This document shows positions 53,943-64,000 of a DNA stretch of 64,000 nt, in pieces. The notes under the pieces were generated by a model. That model saw only the letters and a list, made by a program, of their open reading frames with translations, was not told the DNA's origin and made no database searches. Source of the DNA: Clusia tigrina (Eukaryota; Arthropoda; Insecta; Diptera; Clusiidae); assembly GCA_920105625.2 (NCBI GenBank), contig OV050031.1:134720917-134784916 (forward strand), given 5' to 3'. The position numbers and the translations under genes were made by a program. Numbering within the stretch: position 1 is the stretch's first letter; every line of letters begins with the position of its first letter.

Positions 53943-54410
53943 ATTTCGTTCATAAATTTTTAATAGGCACCTAGTAATGATTTTTGCTGAATTGTCGGTG
54001 TGGCAGTTAATATATACCGCCCACTTTTTGCCGAGTGATTAGTAGGACACACATCTCCATTACTTGCAAATTGCGTTTCTATTCCATCAAGTGGACCGAA
54101 GTTATAGTCATTTTAAAAATGGTGAAAAAAGTGCCTTATATGGGAGGCATTTGCATTTGCGTGGCATTTGTCCAAATCGTGTCATATAGCAATCTGGTTC
54201 TGTGTCTTTGTCCAGACTATACTTTTGCAAAGTATATTTTCATTAAGATAGCTCTAACAGTGTAGAAAAAAAAGGCAACAGACGGACGGATGGACGGACG
54301 GACAGTCGGACAGACGGACGGACAAAATAATAATTAGTTAGAAAGTGATTGTCCAACCTTTCTCAAAAGCACAAAATTAGTTTACCCTATTTATCCTTTT
54401 TAATAAAAAA
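53943..54410. repeat. Dispersed GGGCGTGG/TCCGTCCG repeat, copy 2
   Basis: Reverse orientation of 36306-37035. Landmarks: ACCGAAGTTATAGTCATTTT, TATAGCAATCTGGTTCTGTG, GATAGCTCTAACAGTGTAG and a GGACGGACGGAC run at 54282-54325. Confidence 0.85.
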
Positions 54411-54660
54411 TCCAATGCTCAATTCAAGTTCAACTGTTATAGTCAAAAATGTATGAGAAAAATCGACTTTTTGGCAAAAATAAATATTGAAAATTAACTC
54501 TATTGCCAAACAAAAATAGAAAAAATCAAATTATGCACAACTTATTATGTATTATTATTATTTGTGTATAGATCGCACTCTTACTAAAGGAACCAGGTAC
54601 TATTGGAGAAGATCTTTCTATAAATACCGGAGTTACGAGGTATTAAGTGAAAGTAACAAA
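54411..54660. other. Unassigned A-rich spacer
   Basis: No ORF or element end. A sequence beginning TGAAAGTAACAAATTTTACT adjoins the truncated RT of the next LINE. Duplicated at 61147-61396. Confidence 0.5.
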
Positions 54661-54666
54661 TTTTAC

Positions 54667-56308
54667 TTACTTGCGCTTAAGGAAAATGCATTTTGATCTA
54701 AATCCGAATTGATGAGTAGGAATGTTGCCATTTTGATTTAGATAGGGCATAATTTTCCCAAGTAGCAATTTTTCAAATATTCTTGAGAGGGTGGGTAGAA
54801 GGCTTATGGGCCGATATGAGGACACCTTCGTTGGATCTTTTCCTGGTTTAGGAATCATTGTAATTTGCGATATCTTCCATATATGCGGGAAATGACCCAA
54901 GAGAAGGATAGCATTGAACAATTACGTTAGATGTATTAGCGTGTGTGTGGTAATTCCATGACTATTTTATTTGTGATTAGGTCATATCCAGGGGACTTTT
55001 TTGCATTAAGACCTGTTTTAATGACACACTCTAAGTCTTTCATTTTTAGTTGAAGCGGCTGAGTCACTTTGGTTGTAGGTAAAGTAGGGACCACGAAGTT
55101 ATTGCACGGAGCATTACGGCAAAAAACTGTTTGTAGATGTGCAGCAAACGCTGCTCCTTTTTCTTCGTCGCTTTTGGCCCAACTTCCATTTCCAAGCCTT
55201 ACTGGTGGCTCACTTTCCTTTGGGCTTTTTGCAAACTTTGTAGCTCTCCAAAGTGAGTAATTGGTGTATTTAAGCGGGCCGAGATCTTTAATATATGTGT
55301 CAATACTTGCTTCAGCTTCCTTTTGAAGTACATCTCTAAGGTGATTTTGTGACAATTTTAATTTCCTCTTTAGGGCAGGTGACCTATATTTCTGCCATTC
55401 TCGTCTTAGGCGTCTTTTCACCTTCACGAGGCACTGCACATGGGTTGAAGTTATATAACCGGTAGTAACCTGCATCGTTTTTTCTGTTGGTGTTGCGCAC
55501 GCAGCCGCTGATGCTAACAAGGAATTAAACTCGTGGAGCGCTCTCTCTAAGTCATCTTTGTTTTTAGGAGGAGATTCCAGGCAAATATGTGTACTCACGT
55601 ATTTCTTTTATTTGAGCCAGTTTGTTTTGTTGGTGGTCAATATGGGCGATTTATGTACAAGTTCAGGAGTTTTGTTAAAGTATATGATGACAGGTGAGTT
55701 ATCGGAGGACAAGTCGAAAATAGCTTCAGAGGAAAACAGTGCCCTGTTTATATTTTTGATTACAGCGAAATCAACAAGATCAGGGATTTTACGCTTGTCC
55801 GCAGGCCAGTACGTGGGTTGGCCACTTGAGACAAAATCTAGATGATTCCGATGATCAATTAACACATCGTACAACTGATTGCCTTTAGGGTTTACCAGAC
55901 GAGAGCCCCAGTAGGTATGCTTAGAATTATAGTCTCCAGCTGCTATAAATTTTCTTCCGAGTGTTTCAAACAACTGCAGGCATTTTTCTGACGTTACTTG
56001 GAATCTAGGTGGACAGTATTCTGTAGAAATTGTTATAACTTCGCCCCAGCACTGAAGGGAGATTGAAGTGGCTTGGATGTGTCTTTCGGCATATTTGTCA
56101 CGAGGAAATGTTTTATACGGGCATTAATTAGAATTCCTGCGCCTCCGTCTGGATGATTGGTTTTGTAGAAATTGAAACCGGCAATACTGAAGTTGTACTT
56201 ATCTGTTAAATGGGTTTCTGAAATAAGCATTATGTCCATTTCGCTGTTGTACAAAAATTCTTGATTTCTTTTTTGTGTTGGACAATACCGTTGGCATTCC
56301 AGTAGCAT
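54667..56308 (-). pseudogene. Second Jockey-clade LINE, ORF2 (first copy)
   Basis: On the minus strand: endonuclease (MLLECQRYCPTQKRNQEFLY, MDIMLISETHLTDKYNF, then FIAAGDYNSKHTYWGSRLVN, PTYWPADKRKIPDLVDF), linker (LKYTNYSLWRATKFAKSPKE, GNGSWAKSDEEKGAAFAAHL), and RT start (WKISQITMIPKPGKDPTKVS, YRPISLLPTLSRIFEK, PTHQFGFRSK). The RT ends abruptly at 54667 before the catalytic box, so the 3' half is missing. It is a different family from the sense LINE but of the same clade. Frames break at 56033/55973, 55608/55598 and 54936/54921. A 12-bp deletion near 56150 removes GKAH-type residues present in the second copy. Confidence 0.88.
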
Positions 56309-56325
56309 AACTTTAATTGATTCAT

Positions 56326-57903
56326 TTATTTTTGAGAGAGCAGTGTTTTCCTCAGTAGATTCTGACTTTGTATAAGTTCATGAATCATTGATTGCATGGT
56401 TGACATAAAATGGGTCATACAATGCATTAGGTTACAAATCATTGCCTCTACATTTTGAGCGGGTGGAGAACTAGCTAGACTTTCAGTAGGTACTTTTTTC
56501 AATACGTTTCCGTACGTCATTGAGGAGGAGGAGGATTTATGCGAGGATAGTTAGGTGCAATTTTGCTATGTTCACAGCGAACTAGCTTTTGTATTATACG
56601 CGCCTTCATCTTCAGGTCTGTGTAAACTGGACACCCTCTATAGTTGGCCGTGTGGTTACCATCGCAGTTGGTGCATTTTTTTTACATTTTTATCAAATTT
56701 GTCAAATTTCCATTCAACTGAGGGGTGAAAATCGCCGTAAGCGACACATATTGTGCGTAGAGTGCAGTAGGATTTCGTGTGCCCATACTCCTGGCAATTT
56801 GAGCATTGTACCGTACCTTTGCGCTTGTGGCGCTCCTCAATTGAAATTCTACGATGTATTAAGTAATGTAGGCTATAAACAGGGTGGGTTTCATTTTTTT
56901 CAGATTTCTCGTCTCTGAAACGAGCTCCACCTTAAATAATGGTTGAGGTATTTTATCCCTGTTTTTTATGTTAAATATTGTTTTTGCATTGAATCTGCCA
57001 GCTCTTCCATTATTTCATCTGGTTCAATTTCTGGTTCTATTCGTTTTATTATAAAAGTTAGGCCTTTGTTACTTTTCAATTGTTACGTGTAATAGTTTTT
57101 TTGTTATCGTCGGGGTAATTAGCAATAGAGCGATAATTTTTCTATATTTGGATTTTAGTCTCTTGTATGTTACCTTTTTTGAGCGAGATTATATAAAAAT
57201 TTTTCTTGCCTATTAGGCGAGAAATATTTTCAACCAGAACGTTTGAACTTTTTTCACGCAAGTAGAAATTATTTCATTTTCTTTGGTTGGCTCATCATTA
57301 AGTGCGGCAAACCTGTTGTGGTACATTGAGTTAGTAGGTTGATCAATTTCATTTCTTTTATATATTTTTATTGATTTATTATTTTTTGGGGGGCTTAGTT
57401 TCCGTTTTATTTGAATATACCGATCCATGCCTGTTTGTATAGTTGCAGACTGAGCGGAAATTGTTGCATTTGTTATATTTGTTGTTTTTGAATGTTTATC
57501 AGACGATATTGAGCTTAGAAAGCGTGTGTTAGCTGTATTTGCATGAGAATGCATTTGTGTGTGTTGGGTAGGTGCGAGTGTGGCTGCTTTCTACTCTTAA
57601 TTCTTTAGTTTCTTGCGCAGAATTATCATTGAGAGAGTTTTGTTAACTTACCGTCTGATTTCACATAGGTGTCGTTTGCTCAAGTTGAGCAGTAGTTTGT
57701 TGATCCGTGTTTTCTGCAGGGGCGCCTGCTGCTAACGTTTGCTGAGTTGGTATGCTTAAATGCGAATGCGCTGTTAACTCATAAGAGGACAACTCCGTTG
57801 GTTTCAGTGAAGTTTTTGGTATACTGATTATTGGTGATGCAGAAGGACGCGCGGGGGTGAGACATCGATCTATTGCTAGAGCTGGAGAGCGCAAAATGCT
57901 CAT
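56326..57903 (-). pseudogene. Second Jockey-clade LINE, ORF1 (first copy)
   Basis: Starts MSILRSPALAIDRCLTPARP at 57903 and is Ser/Thr/Pro-rich. After a stop, KRKLSPPKNNKSIKIYKRNE and YHNRFAALNDEPTKE (57420-57290) follow. A knuckle appears as CSNCQEYGHTKSYC (about 56840-56790), with a second CDGNHTANYRGCPVYTDLKM (56650-56600). The C-terminal piece 56520-56326 ends LLRKTLLSQK. Compared with the second copy, a 7-bp deletion at about 56988 breaks the frame in EELADAGFNAKTIFN. Confidence 0.85.
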
Positions 57904-57909
57904 GTATAA

Positions 57910-58343
57910 TTTGTTTTTGTTTTTTGTTTTATTATTATCACTATTTGGACTTTTGCCTATTATTAATTTTGATTTTTGGTTTACACATTAATTTAAACAA
58001 AGGTGCAATCTCAAACTAGTGGTAGAGTCACTATCTCGGCGATTTGTGTGATCACTTTAGGTCTTCACAATTAGAATTATTTTTATAATTTAATTTTTAT
58101 ATTTCCCTTTTTTTATGAAACTATGTGGAACGATTTAAAAACACATCCGCACAGTATAAAATCACAATCATCCCTATTTACCAGGCCTGCCTTGAAAGAA
58201 TGCACAGAAATCATAGCCCATTCTACTTGAGCCTTGTAAATATGTTCTATCCAAAAGTGCATAAAAATCTGACAGGGTGCTTACTCAGCTATGGGCTAGT
58301 AAATCAAACGCATCACCTGTGGCCCTCTGCCTAATACACTTTA
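57910..58343. other. Unassigned segment
   Basis: Probably 5' untranslated sequence of the antisense LINE followed by unknown DNA. A short plus-strand frame at 58125-58334 has no recognisable domain. Confidence 0.4.
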
Positions 58344-59243
58344 TTAAGTGTTCCCCGTTTCCGGAAGTCTCTGTTGTACTAGGTCACAACCTTCTTTGAA
58401 GTGCCTAATCTCAACTCTCAGATCATACAACTCGACAGTTGAGAACATGGGCACCAACTTCTCCACCGCATGAGCAGCTTCCAGAATGCCTATTTTACTT
58501 TTTTGTGTTTTCCTAATCGCTGGTAAAATCTTAACGCCATTAATCTCTTGGGAGGTTTCAAGTTTCACTTCTCCCGGATCTAAGAGGTGCGTGATCAACG
58601 ATGGACTCAATCTAAATAGTTTTCGACCATCTGCTCGTGCGGGCGAATTACTGTCCACCGTATTTGGGCTTTGCTGCTCTGTTAATGGTTATGGCCCTTT
58701 TGGCGGATATACCAGGCTTTTTTTGTGTACCGGAATTCCCGGCGAAAAAGGTTCGACACCGATCTCCGATGCGCCAAACAAAAAATCCGCCTGCCTCTCT
58801 TCACTAAATACTAATCTTGCGTTACCATGTGGCTTATCCGTTCGGGTGTTAAATATGCTGGCCAGCGAACTTCCAGAGGCAATGTCAACACTGTATGTAT
58901 ATCCATCCATTGCTGATTTTGATCTCTCTCTCTTTGTTGAGGTACTATTGGTCGCCCTTCCTATTTATGTTCTGCACACTCCTTTTCTAGCAGCGATACT
59001 GATTCCTATATTTCTGCCAACTTTTGAGAAAGCTCCTTCACCTTATTCCCAATGTACTCCTTCGTGTGCTCTCAAATCTTCTGCTCCTTTATGAAATTTG
59101 AACAATTTCTCTTCTGTTCTGTTTTGGATTGCTGTCCAGGCTTGATCCGCTACCTCTAATAGCAACACAGTTCCCCTTGGCTTTTGCCTGCTACCACAAT
59201 TCAAGAGCTTCTTCCCTGCTCGTCCTTGCTTCGAACTGGTCAA
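58344..59243 (-). pseudogene. Unrecognised ORF, possibly a retroelement Gag
   Basis: Three minus-strand pieces (59243-59043, 58910-58689, 58658-58344) are all in the same register, separated only by stops, so this was one reading frame of at least 300 codons. Features: a helical, charged N-terminal part (VADQAWTAIQNRTEEKLFKF, HKGAEDLRAHEGVHW), a middle with HGNARLVFSEERQADFLFG and PPKGP, and a C-terminal part (LFRLSPSLITHLLDPGEVKL, AAHAVEKLVPMFSTVELYDL). Upstream in another frame, ELFVKIVDQFEARTSREEAL looks like a continuation. No zinc knuckle. I cannot place it in a family. Confidence 0.45.
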
Positions 59244-59398
59244 CTATTTTCACAAACAATTCCACCTCTGCTTGTAACGATTTTAATTTGTTTGTTGTTC
59301 CCTCCGACGAAACTTAACTCATAATTTACTGTTCTAGTTCCTCTAATCCAGAATTAAATGTATCTGTCCATTCGTTGACCAGGATAGTATATATGTGT

Positions 59399-60680
<1,282 letters not shown>

Positions 60681-61146
60681 TTCGTTCATAAATTTTTAAT
60701 AGGCACCTAGTAATGATTTTTGCTGAATTGTCGGTGTGGCAGTTAATATATACCGCCCACTTTTTGCCGAGTGATTAGTAGGACACACATCTCCATTACT
60801 TGCAAATTGCGTTTCTATTCCATCAAGTGGACCGAAGTTATAGTCATTTTAAAAATGGTGAAAAAAGTGCCTTATATGGGAGGCATTTGCATTTGCGTGG
60901 CATTTGTCCAAATCGTGTCATATAGCAATCTGGTTCTGTGTCTTTGTCCAGACTATACTTTTGCAAAGTATATTTTCATTAAGATAGCTCTAACAGTGTA
61001 GAAAAAAAAGGCAACAGACGGACGGATGGACGGACGGACAGTCGGACAGACGGACGGACAAAATAATAATTAGTTAGAAAGTGATTGTCCAACCTTTCTC
61101 AAAAGCACAAAATTAGTTTACCCTATTTATCCTTTTTAATAAAAAA
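60681..61146. repeat. Dispersed GGGCGTGG/TCCGTCCG repeat, copy 3
   Basis: Duplicate of 53943-54410 at offset 6,736, with the same GGACGGAC run. Confidence 0.9.
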
Positions 61147-61402
61147 TCCAATGCTCAATTCAAGTTCAACTGTTATAGTCAAAAATGTATGAGAAAAATC
61201 GACTTTTTGGCAAAAATAAATATTGAAAATTAACTCTATTGCCAAACAAAAATAGAAAAAATCAAATTATGCACAACTTATTATGTATTATTATTATTTG
61301 TGTATAGATCGCACTCTTACTAAAGGAACCAGGTACTATTGGAGAAGATCTTTCTATAAATACCGGAGTTACGAGGTATTAAGTGAAAGTAACAAATTTT
61401 AC

Positions 61403-63056
61403 TTACTTGCGCTTAAGGAAAATGCATTTTGATCTAAATCCGAATTGATGAGTAGGAATGTTGCCATTTTGATTTAGATAGGGCATAATTTTCCCAAGTA
61501 GCAATTTTTCAAATATTCTTGAGAGGGTGGGTAGAAGGCTTATGGGCCGATATGAGGACACCTTCGTTGGATCTTTTCCTGGTTTAGGAATCATTGTAAT
61601 TTGCGATATCTTCCATATATGCGGGAAATGACCCAAGAGAAGGATAGCATTGAACAATTACGTTAGATGTATTAGCGTGTGTGTGGTAATTCCATGACTA
61701 TTTTATTTGTGATTAGGTCATATCCAGGGGACTTTTTTGCATTAAGACCTGTTTTAATGACACACTCTAAGTCTTTCATTTTTAGTTGAAGCGGCTGAGT
61801 CACTTTGGTTGTAGGTAAAGTAGGGACCACGAAGTTATTGCACGGAGCATTACGGCAAAAAACTGTTTGTAGATGTGCAGCAAACGCTGCTCCTTTTTCT
61901 TCGTCGCTTTTGGCCCAACTTCCATTTCCAAGCCTTACTGGTGGCTCACTTTCCTTTGGGCTTTTTGCAAACTTTGTAGCTCTCCAAAGTGAGTAATTGG
62001 TGTATTTAAGCGGGCCGAGATCTTTAATATATGTGTCAATACTTGCTTCAGCTTCCTTTTGAAGTACATCTCTAAGGTGATTTTGTGACAATTTTAATTT
62101 CCTCTTTAGGGCAGGTGACCTATATTTCTGCCATTCTCGTCTTAGGCGTCTTTTCACCTTCACGAGGCACTGCACATGGGTTGAAGTTATATAACCGGTA
62201 GTAACCTGCATCGTTTTTTCTGTTGGTGTTGCGCACGCAGCCGCTGATGCTAACAAGGAATTAAACTCGTGGAGCGCTCTCTCTAAGTCATCTTTGTTTT
62301 TAGGAGGAGATTCCAGGCAAATATGTGTACTCACGTATTTCTTTTATTTGAGCCAGTTTGTTTTGTTGGTGGTCAATATGGGCGATTTATGTACAAGTTC
62401 AGGAGTTTTGTTAAAGTATATGATGACAGGTGAGTTATCGGAGGACAAGTCGAAAATAGCTTCAGAGGAAAACAGTGCCCTGTTTATATTTTTGATTACA
62501 GCGAAATCAACAAGATCAGGGATTTTACGCTTGTCCGCAGGCCAGTACGTGGGTTGGCCACTTGAGACAAAATCTAGATGATTCCGATGATCAATTAACA
62601 CATCGTACAACTGATTGCCTTTAGGGTTTACCAGACGAGAGCCCCAGTAGGTATGCTTAGAATTATAGTCTCCAGCTGCTATAAATTTTCTTCCGAGTGT
62701 TTCAAACAACTGCAGGCATTTTTCTGACGTTACTTGGAATCTAGGTGGACAGTATTCTGTAGAAATTGTTATAATTTCGCCCCAGCACTGAAGGGAGATT
62801 GAAGTGGCTTGGATGTGTCTTTCGGCATATTTGTCACGAGGAAATGTTTTATACGGGCATTAATTAGAATTCCTGCGCCTCCGTGCGCTTTACCGTCTGG
62901 ATGATTGGTTTTGTAGAAATTGAAACCGGCAATACTGAAGTTGTACTTATCTGTTAAATGGGTTTCTGAAATAAGCATTATGTCCATTTCGCTGTTGTAC
63001 AAAAATTCTTGATTTCTTTTTTGTGTTGGACAATACCGTTGGCATTCCAGTAGCAT
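61403..63056 (-). pseudogene. Second Jockey-clade LINE, ORF2 (second copy)
   Basis: Duplicate of 54667-56308. The endonuclease start here includes the four residues lost in the first copy (HPDGKAHGGAGILI), showing that this copy keeps the ancestral state at that site. Otherwise the same frame breaks and the same truncation of RT at 61403. Confidence 0.88.
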
Positions 63057-63073
63057 AACTTTAATTGATTCAT

Positions 63074-64000
63074 TTATTTTTGAGAGAGCAGTGTTTTCCT
63101 CAGTAGATTCTGACTTTGTATAAGTTCATGAATCATTGATTGCATGGTTGACATAAATTGGGTCATACAATGCATTAGGTTACAAATCATTGCCTCTACA
63201 TTTTGAACGGGTGGAGAACTAGCTAGACTTTCAGTAGGTACTTTTTTCAATACGTTTCCGTACGTCATTGAGGAGGAGGAGGATTTATGCGAGGATAGTT
63301 AGGTGCAATTTTGCTATGTTCACAGCGAACTAGCTTTTGTATTATACGCGCCTTCATCTTCAGGTCTGTGTAAACTGGACACCCTCTATAGTTGGCCGTG
63401 TGGTTACCATCGCAGTTGGTGCATTTTTTTTACATTTTTATCAAATTTGTCAAATTTCCATTCAACTGAGGGGTGAAAATCGCCGTAAGCGACACATATT
63501 GTGCGTAGAGTGCAGTAGGATTTCGTGTGCCCATACTCCTGGCAATTTGAGCATTGTACCGTACCTTTGCGCTTGTGGCGCTCCCCAATTGAAATTCTAC
63601 GATGTATTAAGTAATGTAGGCTATAAACAGGGTGGGTTTCATTTTTTTCAGATTTCTCGTCTCTGGAACGAGCTCCACCTTAAATAATGGTTGAGGTATT
63701 TTATCCCTGTTTTTTATGTTAAATATTGTTTTTGCATTGAATCCGGCGTCTGCCAGCTCTTCCATTATTTCATCTGGTTCAATTTCTGGTTCTATTCGTT
63801 TTATTATAAAAGTTAGGCCTTTGTTACTTTTCAATTGTTACGTGTAATAGTTTTTTTGTTATCGTCGGGGTAATTAGCAATAGAGCGATAATTTTTCTAT
63901 ATTTAGATTTTAGTCTCTTGTATGTTACCTTTTTTGAGCGAGATTATATAAACATTTTTCTTGCCTATTAGGCGAGAAATATTTTCAACCAGAACGTTTG
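63074..64000 (-). pseudogene. Second Jockey-clade LINE, ORF1 (second copy, partial)
   Basis: Duplicate of 56326-57245, cut by the window end. The frame 63834-63607 is open through GLTFIIKRIEPEIEPDEIME and LADAGFNAKTIFNIKNRDKI, where the first copy has a 7-bp deletion. The knuckle C-terminal to it is as in the first copy. Confidence 0.85.

Noticed and set aside
55558..55845. Plus-strand ORF conserved in both duplicate copies (also 62294-62581)
   Set aside because: Conserved only because the DNA is duplicated; it is antisense to the LINE endonuclease.
58486..59094. 202-codon plus-strand ORF, hydrophobic near the end
   Set aside because: It lies opposite the minus-strand frame whose three pieces share one register; its composition looks like an antisense shadow. 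Not fully excluded.

Overview
This is eukaryotic DNA from an insect, most likely a fly and plausibly a tephritid fruit fly. It is AT-rich, contains GT..AG introns inside transposase genes, and consists almost wholly of arthropod transposable elements: BEL/Pao, Ty3/gypsy of the mdg1/412, mdg3-like and errantivirus types, copia, Jockey, I and LOA/R1-type LINEs, mariner, DD41D (rosa-type) mariner, Tc1, PIF/Harbinger, hAT and piggyBac. The tephritid guess rests on the rosa-type element and general style; the sequence does not prove the species. I found no host gene, rRNA, tRNA or CRISPR array. Nearly every coding region is a broken transposon gene.

Layout. 1-3.5 kb: BEL/Pao remnant with an envelope-like gene. 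3.5-34.8 kb: an array of a ~174-bp satellite split by insertions. The first block (4.56-18.14 kb) is a 412-like retrotransposon carrying a complete mdg3-like gypsy element (6141-12085, LTRs about 1% diverged) and a mariner (15106-16396), ending in a LOA/R1 LINE scrap. The second (18194-27664) is a Harbinger element flanked by CAG repeats, which contains an errantivirus, which contains a DD41D mariner. The third (27948-30748) is a piggyBac flanked by TTAA whose left end is an inverted copy of its right end. The fourth (33994-34506) is a Harbinger deletion derivative.

35.3-44.2 kb: a mariner, a dispersed repeat, an antisense 412-like copy containing a deleted mariner, an antisense copia with its 5' LTR and primer-binding site, a Tc1 scrap and a GC-rich repeat. 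44.6-47.5 kb: an antisense I-type LINE. 48.5-53.9 kb: a sense Jockey-clade LINE interrupted by a 464-bp hAT MITE (8-bp duplication) and by a 360-bp insertion (15-bp duplication). 52.4-64 kb: a ~6.7-kb direct tandem duplication, over 99% identical by eye, carrying the LINE 3' half, a dispersed repeat and an antisense Jockey-clade LINE.

How it fits together. There is no operon or host pathway. The logic is stratigraphic: target-site duplications let the order of insertions be read. The mix of many families, both orientations, nesting and satellite suggests pericentromeric heterochromatin, possibly a piRNA-cluster-like locus; that is inference and needs small-RNA data.
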